Assembly: GCF_003073045.1 (NCBI RefSeq)
Contig: NC_037598.1
Location: forward strand, 9,414,297 to 9,478,296
Length of the DNA: 64,000 nt
From: Pomacea canaliculata
Lineage: Eukaryota; Mollusca; Gastropoda; Architaenioglossa; Ampullariidae
Direction of reading: 5' to 3'
Positions within the stretch are counted from its first letter, which is position 1. The number at the start of each line of letters is the position of its first letter. Made by a program: the position numbers and the translations under genes. Below the pieces are notes generated by a model, which was not told the origin of the DNA, did not search any database, and worked only from the letters and a program-made list of their open reading frames with translations. This document shows, one piece after another, positions 1 to 13,300 of this stretch.

Positions 1-737
1 TAGATAAAGACTTCTGATTCATGAACGATTAAAATTTTGAGTTTCAAAACGATCATTCACTTACTTTTATCGTATTTAAAACAAAGCTTTGGGCTGACTC
101 ACGAAGGCCGCCATGTTTGTGGACTATTTCGTGAACGAAAACGAAACTGGAAAAAAATATATCGATTGACAGCTACTGAGAGCAGTTTTGTTGACTGGTC
201 AAAGTTTGCAAGGTGCGAGAAGCACGGGAAACATGAAATCTGTGGAAAAGTCACGACTGACGAGAAATATAAGAGACTTGAGTAAACTTTGACCTTTGAC
301 CAAGGGTACGTGGGGAGCAGCACGCATTTTTTAGCAAGTGCAACTCGTTTCAACACTAGTTACTCCGAAGGAGGTTTATTCAGTTTGTCTATTCTTCAGA
401 CAGTTTCTAAACAAATTCGTTTAGCTATCATCAATACACAATCTCTAAATCCAAGATGCCAACTTTCTGACGACCCTCATCCACTACGGAGACTAACCGT
501 CAGCGGGAGGGTTCAGTGACACTCGCCAGCACAGCATGGCGGCCTATTTGAACCGTTCAGACCCGTGTTTCAGACACGATTAAAGGTAAAAATATCGTTT
601 TTAAAATAAACTTTTGACTAGGCATGATTCAGAGTGTCAGCATCTATCATTTAAGGTCAACTTACCTTTTAACTTGTTTTCCATGAAAATATTTTCATCA
701 TTCGATTTGTTTTGGTTTAGCACATTCTAGCATTTAC
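1..737. other. Left-edge intron or intergenic DNA, no gene seen
   Basis: This stretch follows the GTAAAT donor at 736-737 on the minus strand, so it is probably an intron of the NERD-like gene. Short open frames on both strands at 37-520 have no recognisable domain and no convincing splice context. Confidence 0.4.
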
Positions 738-2050
738 CTGGCTATCAGTGTCTTGTACAGGACAGGGGTCATGTGACTGTCAGGCCCAGCCCCAGCCACT
801 CGTCGCTTCCACCAGTTCTCGAGCTCCATCAGCACATCGCTACTGACGTCCCATGGTGTCTTCGGGTCAGACAACTGATCAGAGCAGAGACAGAGACCAG
901 TGATGGCGGCGGGGTCTGTTGTTCCCAGACACCGACACAGGTCCTGTAAAATGAACTATCTTCTTGTTAAAATGTGAAACACATGCCGTTACAAAACATA
1001 TGTGACAGATGACAGGATTGGAAAGAGCTCGATTTGTTTCGAGACACTATTTCTGTACCACGTGGTACAGTCGTTAAAACGAATTTAATTTCATTCCTGG
1101 CTACCATATGGCAACTGATAAAACACAAGTTTACTTCATGACATTATTTGATCTTCGCAAGTCGCTGATCTTTCCATCTTTTGAGGGAATTCGTGAAGCA
1201 TGGTTTTTTTTTTTTTGTTTTTTTTTTTTTTTGCATGCTAAGAAACGTACAGTGTTATGCCCATAGTCCCAATGTTTCATAACATTGTAACCCATTGACA
1301 CTAGATAGGATCAACCCTTACCTGTGTAAGTTTGAGGTCACTAAGAATGGCCTGTTGTACCTGGAAAGCTGTGAGGTTAGGGACCGCAATCGTCTTAGTG
1401 ATGCGGAGACTAGGAGAGATATCAGACACCAGGTGAGACAGCACGGCCTCCGCCTTGTCCAGCTGTGACACGGATTGCTTCAATTTTTTTCTGATCACAT
1501 TGTCTACATCTGGCTGTGGCATGTTCAGCTGCTGTATCTTGTTGCCAAAAGCTTTCACTTCGCAGACAACAAAACCGTATTGCTGGTGAATAAGAAGCAC
1601 ATCAAAGTCCCCCTTCTCCAACTTCGGAGGAAGGTTGGAGGGTCGGGGAAGCTGGGCAGCCGCGGCGGCGTAGCAAGGCTCACCCAGGTATTGTCCGAAC
1701 TGAAGCTGACTGATTCCAACCATGACCTCTGACCTGCTATCGCCCAGCTTTTGCAGGCACATGAAAACCCGCTGCATGGCCGAGTCATCTCGGATGTCAC
1801 TCTCAAAAACCGGCTTAAGACTAGAAACTTGACCAGAACTGGATGCAGTCGCTGTAGGCTGTTTCATCTGACCGGGATGTGAAGGTGCTGACCGAAGGAC
1901 GAGAACATCTTGACCAAGAGTCGCCTCTCTGGTCACGTGCACGCGGTTTACATACACAGGAGGCAGGAAGTAGGCACGAGAGTTGAGATCAGGAAAGGCA
2001 TCGTCAACCCATCGTGTCCAGAATGTCTGGGCTTGGCTTACGATTCTTCC
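738..2050 (-). CDS. NERD-like (PD-(D/E)XK nuclease fold) protein, partial gene
   Basis: Two exons are visible, 1322-2050 (243 codons) and 738-943 (68 codons plus 2 bases). They are joined by CAG|GTAAGG and TTTTACAG|GAC borders that keep frame. The second exon ends at a good GTAAAT donor, so the gene continues past the left edge. The first exon starts at a probable CCCTTCAG acceptor, so earlier exons may exist; I could not find them with confidence. The protein has the signature KGDFDVLLI...GFVVCEVKAFG, that is, D followed by E-V-K on adjacent strands, then a Q-containing helix (KQSVSQLDKAEAVL). This is the core of NERD / restriction-endonuclease-like folds. The second exon encodes a Cys/Trp-rich stretch (GLCLCSDQL...WWKRRV...DSHMTPVLYK). 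From memory, similar invertebrate proteins continue into a P-loop ATPase or helicase; that part is not in the window. The function is unknown. A nucleic-acid processing or innate-defence role is inference only. Confidence 0.6.
1204..1232. repeat. Poly-T tract in intron
   Basis: Two T runs are separated by a single G, inside the intron of the NERD-like gene. On the minus strand this is an A-rich tract and could mark an old retroposon tail. Confidence 0.8.
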
Positions 2051-5000
2051 CTGAAGGGCATACACAATACTTATGATGGATTATAGATGTATAAATATTT
2101 TTTCAAAGGTAACAGCTATTGTTTTCGGTTATTATAAAATGTTTGCATGAATGGGATTTTCAATACTGCAGGCATGTTTGATACTAAAGATGTTAAGGAA
2201 GGTACCATGGTACATTATATAAATATATACTCGTATTATATTCAGGAGATTCTTATCACTCGTTTGGTGCTGATTTTGGTTTCTTACATACACCATTCCT
2301 TCTCAGGTTTCGTAATCCTCATTCCTTTCCCTGTTTGCTCTAGAAGCTTCTAGAAGCGTATATCAAAAGTTTTATTTCATTTTTCTGAATCCTAGTTTCC
2401 AAATGCAAAGCTACTAGATGAGTTTCACTTACATTTTCATATTTATCTTGTCCGCAAACAAACCCTGAAACTATTGCCAAAAATGTAGTCTTAATTGATT
2501 GGGAAGATGTTTATAAATATCAAGGAATGATTGTGTCTACTTGTCTCACCTGTCTTGAAAATGTCTGATGAACAGATAGGGGTGATCCTCGTGTCCGTTG
2601 AACACGACTATGAATCTTTCTAGAAGGAAAATTGGTGTTTGCCATCTGAAAAGGAAGCCAGCAGATGTAGATGGTCCATTTGATTGAGAATTTGATTATG
2701 CATGAATCCATTGCGGACATTACAAGGACTACCTTCATTGATAAAGTTTCTTTTACAATTACAATTTTTTCAAGTTGACAACTCAGTATTGTGTTTGTGT
2801 GTTCACAGGGCATTAAGGATGTGGGGGAAGGGGGGGAATCATCGGTGCATTCTCTCCCAAATCTCAGCTCTTTGCTAGTCTCTTCAAGGACTAGTATATG
2901 GACATGATCGTGTTGTTTACACATAAAAAAGTCAAAATTTTTTAATTCACTCCACATGCGACGCATGAGTTTATCTCTTATAACAAAATTTCCATACTGG
3001 AGATCATCTGGCGGAGATTCAAGTTGTTGAATTCTTTATATCACTTTCACAAGTGTTGTTTTTGTCCGATTCTGGAAGCTCTACTTTCAAATGTCAGGGG
3101 ACTTAAGGAGGACTCGACATTTTGGCGGCGCTGTTCCTGCGTCTGAGTGGGAGGACGTTTAACCCTCACAATCACATCACAACACACCCAATACCCGGCT
3201 ACATAGAAATAAGCATTGAAGGATCAAGATAGAGAAGGCAGGATATTACTGTGTTCATGTCACTGATGGTCGACATTTTTGGAAACCTGTCGCGACCTGT
3301 ACCCTGTGGTCCCTGTGTGTAGTCATGTCGCTCATGGTATTATCACTGTCTTGTAGTAGCCTTAAAGGTCGCACACACACACAAGGATTGCAAAAAGACT
3401 AATAATCCAATAAATCTGCACATTTCGCTAAACCTTAACAGAAATATAGTTACTGGCCTTGCCACTGTTTGTCCTGCCGGGAGAAGATCAGATTCACCCG
3501 AGGTTTGCCGGGAGCTACACGCTCGTGCCGACTTGTTTGTCTATTTGTGCAGTCCCCAGCCCTCCACCCCTCTTACACAGACCAACCCCCAACAACCTGC
3601 CGCGTGTGTTACACGGTGTTGGAGAGACTCAGCACTCGGGTGGGAGGTTCTTGTGTAGGAAAGGTTGAATTGAAAGAAAAAGAAAGTAGACGGTTTGGCT
3701 CGGCCGAGGATATCTACAGCCACAGACTTCTATGATCTGTCTACAGCCTTTGTGACTATTGACTAGACAGTCACGAGGGCTTGACCGGTTGATGTAACTG
3801 TAGTAACAAGGAAAGTGCGTGGTTGTATGTTCTTTCTTTCTCTGCATTCATTTCACTCTCTCTCTCTCGTGCACAAACAAAATTTCTTTCCTTAGTTTAT
3901 TCAGTTTCTTTTCGTCCTCTTGACAATGCTGTATACTAATTGCTGTACTGACTCACTGTGCTCACAAACCTATAACATAAAAGTTATAATAAAACCCTAA
4001 TAAGATAAACAGAATATTATTGTTCGCAAACAAGATATTGCAAAGCTGTTTTGCTTGTGAAATGTGGTCAATATACATATGTTCCATGAATGGAAGGATG
4101 CGGGGGGAGGGGAGTAGGGGAAAAGAGGGTAGAAAAGGGAAAAACGAATCGACGAGGGATTAAAGGCAATGAAAATCTTATCTTCATTGGGAAGACTATT
4201 AATCATTTCAATCTGTATGTTTGCCTGTAGGAAACAAATCACCGATAAAACATCAAGTTTCCGGTTGTTAGGGAGTGAAGTCATACAAACCCCACTTTTT
4301 GAGGGGAAGGGGCCTCCCTATTGCCTTAAACTTCCCCTACTCTGTAAGGAGTCTGGTACTCAATTAGCAATAGGGGTAGGTCGCATATAGAACCGGGTAC
4401 CCGCTGGGTCGGGATGCCTCTGCTCTAACGACTCAGCCACCTGCCACCTGCTTCCTCGGTGATCGGACTTCATCAGGAACGGGGAAAGACTAACGGCGAT
4501 GTAGGTGCTGGTCCATCTATGCATTAGCTACGAGGCAATTATTTGAAAACTTTAAAAAACTAATCTTTGTAGGAAAACGAACCCATTAAATCTGATCTGT
4601 ATGACTTAACTGACTTCCAAGTTCGATTCATGTTTCTCAGATTATGAACAACTGAGTCGAGTTCCACAATGTGAGCGAACGAACTGCTCACCTCGCCATG
4701 TTATTCGATGTAGATTTTTGTAGGTTTTTGTTTTTTTGTGAAGCGCATCAAACCTGTTATCTAGCGGGTAGAATCGTCAGAGATGAATCATTATTTTTTG
4801 TGTTTATTGTTTCCTGTTGTTTTACAATCACTGGATGTGGTCAGCTGTGTTCGCAAATCATGTTCCCTTGTGTATGCAGTGAAGACTACATTTTGTTCTT
4901 TCTTGACATAGTCTCACAGCAAAATTACCATGTAACTAATCCTGGTAATACAGAAATGTAGTTCATCCTGAGAATAGACCAGATGCCAAAATGAGTTGTT

Positions 5001-5900
5001 TGTATACTTTGTCGTGTTGTGTATATTACAATGTATGGATGCGTATATGCCTGTTTGTAAATATGTATATGTATGTACCTATGTATGCGCACCTACCCAT
5101 GCATGCAACAGTTAAAACAACACACGCACACACCTTTCCACTGTAATATATATTTTTTCTAAAGTATGTCTTTGCTTAATCCTTACAAGCAAACTAATAA
5201 AATTCTTTTGGGATTAAAGATACTGACGACCAGTTTCATCAGAAATTCATTCACCTACAAAGCTCTACGAACAAATAAGGCTACTATATATTTCCAATTT
5301 TGCCTTGTATTTAATTGCAGCATTCTAGAGATTCAAGTCTTATTAAAGAAATGTGAGCCCAGTTTCTTACTAGAAGCATTTATAAAGTTGTTCTTGGGCT
5401 AGTTATTCCTGCTGATAGATTCTTTCAGATAATTTTTCAATCTGTTTTAAAGAAATTATTTTTCGTGTTCCTGTATCATCTGAACTGCACACATTTCTGG
5501 ACGAAGTTCTTTCTGATTTCAATATTTTTTCTAAGGTAGCAGACTAAAGGAAGTCAGAAAAAGATGACATATGGTTGAGACTTGAGCTTTTATATTTGCA
5601 TAAAGTTGCTCAGAAAATAGACGAAGTTGCAAGATAATGGCTATTTTCCTCTTAGTAAGGAGTGAAAAAAGAGAAAAACTATGTAAAAGCGGCTTGTAAG
5701 AGAATACAAACTATAACTTTGCAGAAATCACTAGGTGGAAGGTCTTGCACTTTTAGAATATTAAGATGAAAAAAATAATTTCTCTATGCGAGATAATTTG
5801 CTTGGACAATTCAAATTTTTGTGTCAACAATGATAAAAGCTTCAAATTCATTATCTAGACTGGTTATCAAACCGAACGTCTAGCAGGCTCAAAGTAAACA
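2051..5900. other. Gene-poor interval
   Basis: No exon with a recognisable protein or good paired splice sites was found on either strand. The interval holds a SINE remnant (about 4300-4445) and several open frames under 150 codons of low-complexity or AT-rich composition. Upstream exons of the NERD-like gene could lie here unrecognised. Confidence 0.5.
4300..4445 (-). repeat. tRNA-derived SINE remnant
   Basis: Read on the minus strand, it contains TGGCTGAGTCGTTAGAGC, a good match to a tRNA / pol III A box. About 30 bases later GGTTCTATATGC is a degraded B box. A non-tRNA body follows, with a TCCTTACAGAGTAGGGG motif. The spacing fits a tRNA-related SINE head. It is degraded, and no clear target duplication was identified. 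Confidence 0.5.
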
Positions 5901-5902
5901 GT

Positions 5903-5908
5903 TTTATT
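5903..5908 (-). terminator. Polyadenylation signal of the peroxidase gene
   Basis: AATAAA on the minus strand, about 70 bases past the peroxidase stop codon. This is a compact and plausible 3' end. Confidence 0.6.
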
Positions 5909-5978
5909 TCGACCATTTAAATTAAGACAACATATTTTCTTTGCCCATTTCCAATCAGGGAATAAAATGGCATGGCCT

Positions 5979-8900
5979 TTAGTATGTGTGGAACTCCGAT
6001 ACCCAGGGGTAGAGATCGATGTCCTTCAGATCTTTGCAGGACACAATAGGGTTGAGTCTGAAACAGAGGAAATGAGAAATTAGAAAACATTAGGGTTGAG
6101 TCTTCACGAGTTTTGAAAAACAGCTTGAAATCACAAGAATATTCTGAGAAATATTTAGCATTTGAAAAATCAAATTTCATTGCTTAAAAATAGTTTTCTA
6201 AAAGTGATGAACAAATATCAAAAGTCAGGATGAAAAACAAAATCGCCAAATTTTTTTTACACGTGGGACGAATTCTAATTTAATGAAAACGTCCACACCT
6301 AGCAAACAAATGCAACAAAAATTGAACAAGTTGCATATATACTTACTCGACTTGTGGGTGGAAGAATGGATTCTTTTGAATAAAATCCAACTGTCCATTC
6401 ACACATATCAGCTTACTCAGTGAGTATTCAGAAATGGCAAAGAGCTGCTCTGTAAGACAATTGCGAAGATAAGTTCAAATCAGGAAACACTTGCAGAAGA
6501 AAATATCAAAGATACGCATTGTATTTTGTTATAAAAACAGTTTTCATGAGAACTAATAATAAATGGAAGCAGACGTTTTGATTTGAGTTTACTGCTCTTG
6601 ACTGTGCATCCGTTTTATAATAAAATCGGCGAATACATGAGGGAACAAATTGATATCACCTTTTGAGGCTTAATCGTGTCTAATGTGACCCGGAACTAAA
6701 GTTAAAGATTAAATGATCAGCTAATCGTGCGATAAATTATGGGATGCACACTCTTTCAGTGAGGGAGATTGGCGTTTAAATAGTTAACAATATGCAAACG
6801 AGAAGGTAGACTTAGGGAACGAGATGATGATGATGATAATTGATGATGATGATTGATAATAATAATGGAGAAGGAGGAAGGACCAACAACAACAACCAAC
6901 AACAACAACAGGAAGCCCTATCAGAGTGTTATGAGCTGACTCGGAACTGTTGCGACCAGAAAGTATTCTTACCTGTCGAATGTCCATAACGTCTATCGTT
7001 GGTTTCAAAGAAATACTTGTCCCATATTTCAGATCGTGGAACTGCATGCCCAGGATCTCAGCAAAGGTCTCACCGACGAATGCTCCCTCCGTTCTGTTCT
7101 CGCACAGGCCGCCAGTGAAGAGATCGATGTCGTCCGGGTGGCTGGCGACAAGCGTAAGACAAGAGCAGAGTTCAAGGACGGGTGGCACGACACACCCATG
7201 ATCAGTACTACACCTTGAGGTCACCAAATGTAAGCCAATGGATGTGTGTGCTAAAATGTGGTCCTTGCAAGCATGTTCTGTTGTATTCTGTTTGTATTCC
7301 TCTCTCTCTCCCCTCTTCCGGAGGGAATTAGTTTTCCCACCGTGAATAGGGACAGAAGAGTTTTAACCAGAAACTTCTGGTTCATGACATTAGCAGATGA
7401 AATACAAAGAAAGGCCACCCGGTATACTTGCCTGTAGATGCTTCTGAGTTCGACAGCGGAGTTGAGCTGGTTAAAGTTGACATAGGGCTTTTTCCCAAAG
7501 TACTTGCGATATTCGTTGATGCCTGCCGTCCCGTGGTCTCGTCCTCGCTGTTTCAACGAAAATTCTTGAAAACTTAGAACACAAATTTTTATGAATGTTT
7601 TTTACTAGATATTTTCTATTTGACACCTCTATAAAAATTGCGCACAGTTTTAGCGCACCAGTAGTTATGTTCTAAGGATCTGACTAAGACCTATGGGTTT
7701 TTTGTTTGTTTTACTCCATTAGAGACATCTCATGGTGGAAAAATTGGTTACAAAATCTTGTCGCAAACATTTGTTGATGAAGAGACTACAGTAGTACACA
7801 GAAGCCTGAGGGGATGGCGCAAGGCTTTGGGATTCCACACCCAGATAGGCTGTACAGACTCTTCTTGAAAGTACAACTATTGAAACTAACTCCTCTTGTC
7901 TCCACTTGGGGGTGCAGCCCTCGTTTCAACTAGCTGTAAAGAGTTACCTTCCTCTGCCTTCACAGTTCTTGCCTTACTCTGTGTACATTTTATCTTCTTC
8001 TGCCTGCACGGTACAAATTAATCTCACTGGCCTACATGAATCAGTATTACCTTCATCTGTCACACCATCTTACCTGAATGTTGATGGAGGAGAGGTCAAG
8101 GCCAGGCCTGTTCTTTTTTTTGTTTTCAAAAAGGTGATTAGTGAGACTGTCGACCACTAAGGGGTCGAAATCCTCGGCAGGGTTTCTCCAGCTGACCAGA
8201 CCATGACACATCAACTCGAAGTTTTCACGAATGTGAGTAGAATCACTGAAGACATCCTGAACACAAAAAGTCAAATAATGTGTTGAATACCATCTGTTGG
8301 TTAGTCTGAGAAGGTTGTACGAATGTATCTCGTGTTGTCATTTGTCTGCTGATGGGATGGATTACTATTTGTTTTTTTATCTGCCCCCGAGCTATCTTAT
8401 CTGTCCACTAGTTAACAAAAGCAAACACGCATTCTCATGAAAATATATATGCTTCCACACATGCACAAACACAAAAATGCAGGCACGCAATACTTGAATT
8501 AGTGTGGACTGGTGTTCAACCAGTATTTGATTTCTTTCTTAAATGTAGGTATGTATGATATGTGAGAGAGAGAGAGCGCGCAAAGAGAGACGAAGATTAA
8601 TTTTTAAGCAGAAGGCGGACAGACCGGATGTGCATACTTTCAGGAAGTAATCCTTGTCAATGCGCAAGAGGTTGGACACCAGGGAGTGGCCAAAGCGGTA
8701 GGCAGCTGTAGCGAAGGCGTTCTCAAGGGAGGGGTCAACATTGGGGTCAAACTGCATCCTCTTGCCGGTCCACAGCTTGTACTTGTCCATGGTCTTTGGC
8801 CCCAAGATGACAGGCAGGAATGAGCCGTAGACGGTGTTTTGCCAGATGGCGATTATGATTTTTCGCACTGTCTAGAACAAAAACAAACGAGGGCTCTAAA

Positions 8901-10336
8901 CTATCTTTTAACATCTTGTCGCTGTTCTCCCTTCTCTTCTTTAAACTTATCGTCATTGTTAATATTTTCTTCTTTTTCTAGTCTTCTCACCTGATCCCAT
9001 CATCATGTTTACCTGGAACAGTTTCTCCAGCGCTGGAAGGGGCTCAGTGTCCAGGTAAGCGGCGACATCTAAGAGGTGTGTTTCGATAACCTTGGTACGC
9101 CAAGATTTCGGCCACTAGCTTCCGCGCAAGACGGTTGTGTTCCAGGTGGAAGGCTGTCTGGACGGCTGTCAGACCTGGCTGTGTGTTGACCCTGTCGTCA
9201 CCTGCACAGCAAATGGGCTGAGAGGGAAAAGTGCTTCAACATAAAGACGATTTCACCCTGTAGTGTGGTGTGATAGATGGAGGAAAGGGACGAAAGGGTA
9301 TAAGGGAAGAGTTGGATGGAAAATCAACATCATCATTATGATCCTCCTCCTCTTCCTCCTCATCATCATATTGTCACTAAGTGGAAACGCTTTTAATCAT
9401 CATCATCATCATCATTCATCATCATAAAGGTCATGCACCAATCACCCGTATCAGTATACAGCTGTGATCCTCATGTTTACATCCGGAAAGGGGGTTTCAT
9501 AATTTAAAGGTCATGCCCTTAGAACTTTGACGTGTGTGTTCAAAGGAACGGTTAGCTCATTAAAAATCTACATACCCACATACCCCTCATACCCAGAACA
9601 CAGCGGTGCAGACCTACCAGCCATGGCGCAGTAGCGGTCGGGGGTTTCGCTGACGCAAGATTCGGGTCCCCTCTGGGTAGGCGTTCTCTCCCTTTGTAAA
9701 ACGACGTCTTGAGTAGCGCCCCTTTGCCGTCCTTGTCGCGCAGCTTGCGCACCGTGGCCAGGTCGCTGCCGTAGATCATGGAGGCGTCGATGAAGGAGGT
9801 GATGACGTTCTCGTGACGACGAGGGTACATGACGGAACCGTTTTTGTAGCGCGCAGGCTCCGAGCGAATGAACTCTATGCATTTGTTGAAGGTGGAGTCA
9901 TCAGCTGGGACGTCGATTGGGTAACACTCCCTGTGTAAACATCAAAATAAATACTATGCAGGATGATAAATGGAAATCAAGATTATAACTGTACCAGCTG
10001 TATTATTGCAAATTTTTCGGAGTATAGTTTTTATTTTGAATATATTATAGCAATCTAATTATCAATCTTAGTGTGTCGATTTGTTGGGGGGAGTGGGCGG
10101 TGCGTGGGTGGATGAGGGTGGGGGCGAGGTTCTGGTTGAGAATCATACAAAAGTTTTCAGGGTTATGAAAAAGTAGTAGAAATGTTGCTTCTGTCTTCTG
10201 TCTTCGTCAAAGTCGCAGTCTTTATTTGGTTGTATATCTCACTCCGGAGCACGATTATTGTTAATAGTTTTCCCTTCTAAGATGTTACCAATGGCTCCAA
10301 ATGAAACGAACCGAAACAGTCTATGCAAAAAAAAAA

Positions 10337-10380
<44 letters not shown>

Positions 10381-13300
10381 CCCCATTTCTCTGTTACAAA
10401 ATGCAAATTTTTACAACGCTGTAATTTAAGTTTGACTGAAATAGTTCTTTTGTGTACGGTGATGTCCTGGAAGGTTTGGTAAATTTTGCTTTGGAAAATG
10501 TGATCGGTAGTTTCAAACTAAAAAAATAGACAAAAGACTAGTAAAACAAAATTACACATGGGCTGTGTGGTTGCGTGCGTGCGTGTGTGCGTGCGTGCGT
10601 GCGTGCGAGATAAAAAGAAGACTATAAATATTATTATTTATAATGTTATTTATAGTCTGTGGTCTAAGCCAGTACCACCGCAATAGTTATTTCCCCTTAA
10701 ATTGTGTCCCTTGATGTGTACCGCGACATGGAGTACCTCCTGCTCGTACATTACACGCAATGTAATTCATGTATATAATGCACATAGAGTGCTATATATA
10801 TATCTATGCTTGTGTACTAATGTCCGTATGCGCGCTTAAGTGTTTAATTGTCTCTCTTGGTTCATTGTCTGTGATTCCTTCTCGTTTTCTTCAGAATGAA
10901 TCAGCTGACTAGCTTAGAACTGTCACAGCCAGGTAAAAGTGTGTTTCTGCCTCTTTCTCTCTGTCAAATTCTCTCAAGCCAAAGAGATATGTTTTTTTGA
11001 CACAAATGCAAGTCGCTGTGTTTGTCACTGTCCCTGGATGTTGTTTCTACTCACTCGTGTCTTTCGTTGGCTGGTACCCCACAACACTTGAAGGGCTTGT
11101 TTTCCTGGGTGGGCACCGCGATGGCGCTGATGTCGTGGTCAAGAAACTGACCGATCTGCATGGACAGCAGTGTCCACTCACTGCCAAGTTCTTTTGGCTT
11201 GTGAACAGTGGTGGTCACCAGACGAGGGCTAGGCAACCGTTTGAAATCTTTCCCGATTTGGCGAGGACCGTCGACACCTGTTGGAATCCAACGAGTATGC
11301 TTCCTTCTTTGCTTATTTCACTTTGCAGATTTTAGTGAGAATTATATGACAATAAGAATTGACGAAATTGACTATATGATTATCCAAGTGGCTAACCATT
11401 TTCGACAAAGTAAAACATATATCATCTCTCTGTATATATATATATCTTACGTAGAATTTTCAAGTTTTAAGTTGAAAATTTTTGCGTTTATAGTCAGAAG
11501 TATGGTCAACGATCTATCAAAATATATTTATAGAAATCCAGAAGGACTGACCGTGGTATGCTGGCGGGATAAGGCGCTTGATGATGGAGAAGGTGGCACC
11601 ACGGTTGCCGGGATTGTTACATGTACCGTCGTAGGTCCGATAACGTTCTTCCTCCGGTGTCCTTTTGCTGCAATCCTGCGGACGAACATCTCGGGAATAC
11701 TCATTGTGTACGAGAAGACCTCGAGATCATTACAGACACGTCCGTCAGCTACTTATTTCATCATCAAACAAATTTCTTGGGTCAGTGATAAAACCTAAGG
11801 GTACCATCAGAAGAAACTAGACGACACATCAATGGAAGCTAGAGGGTATCTCAGAGGAAGCTACATGTAAGAGTCGCTGGAAACAGGGTAAAGATGGACA
11901 GATGATAACCTAGGCCGATGTCTTGCATCCGGCCCCCAACTACTAGTACGATCGCCAGGGCAGGTCCTGAATAGTTTTGCGTATTAATCAGACCCGAGGC
12001 TACATCAGGTTACATAAACCACTTGACACAGTGACCTACATGTGTTAGAATATAACGGTTTAAGGTACTTTTTTAAGGCTCGAGATGAAATATGTATAAA
12101 CAACAATTTCCGAAAATTGACTTTAATGCTGAGAACGTTGATAAAAATACTGGTACAAAATGAAATATGGATAGATATCAGCACTGGAACAAATAAATCA
12201 GAAAGATATACTAGTCTAGACAGTGTTATCTGTATAATCTTCAAGACACGGCGGGCCTGAATCATGGTATATGTGTCAAGTGCATGCTACGTGGAAAGAT
12301 TGATACATTTACAGTCTTGTCTTAAACGAGCTGAAAGAAAAACCACCATTCAACCAGTCCCCGAATTTACTTGACTAAAGAAGCTGAAAGACTCAAACTC
12401 TGCGGAAATCTTCAGTGCCCACCCTGGAGTTAAATTTGCCTCCCTTAGCATGGTTGAGAGTGATGTAGACACCCATCGCCGGAAACCTCAATAAGGTTCT
12501 GCTTACAACAGCCAAAGAGGCGCAAGGAAGGCAGAAGAAGGAACAACCCTTGGTCACGAATGATGTCTGAGATTTTTGTGACCCGAGGAGGGCGTTGAAG
12601 AAATAGAAGAAGAGCAACTTTGAAGGAGCACTGCTGGAAAATAGATGAAGGCATGACACGAGGGACAGCAAAAGTGACCAATAAAGATCCTCACCAAGAC
12701 AGGTTGGCATACATGTTTTACTTGTCTTGCATTGTCTTCCTGAAAATCCTTAACAACCACCGTACTTCCGTTTCCAGAAGATGAGCTGGATGGCAGACAC
12801 AAAGGAGTGAACTGGTTGTTCCATGCAGGACCTGCTCATTCGCAAGACAGCCACGTGGCGGTCGTCAGCTGCTGCGTCTCTCCATGTCTACTCTCCCACC
12901 CCAATACCATTACCTGCGGGACGATGTAGCTGGTGATCAGATAAACGAGTCAAGATGGACAACAATGATAATTGCTGATACACTGCACAGGTTTTTGGCG
13001 GGGATAATCGAGAAAGAGAGAGAAGAGAGTGGCAGAACACAGAATGAGAGAAATGCAAAATAACAACAGCAAACTCACCTGTCTGGACTTTTAGCCAACA
13101 GGTCCATGCCTCCAGAAATCTGTTCAGTTATGTGAGGGAACAACAGTAAAGGATAGGTGCCACATAATTTGTACTCCCTTTCTCGTCGAACATAGCCACT
13201 GAAAAATATTAATGACAACGGAAAGAGTGATATCACATCGAAATTAAAATTAGTTCAAGAGATCAGTGATCAAGTTTACTTTATATGATTTTATTACTTA

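Noticed and set aside
2520-2966. 148-codon minus-strand open frame
   Set aside because: No domain, odd composition, and it crosses a purine-rich simple stretch. Likely chance.
12393-12710. Overlapping minus-strand open frames between peroxidase exons
   Set aside because: They could be a propeptide exon, but phases do not fit the flanking peroxidase exons and no family similarity is seen. The 12722-12831 segment fits better.
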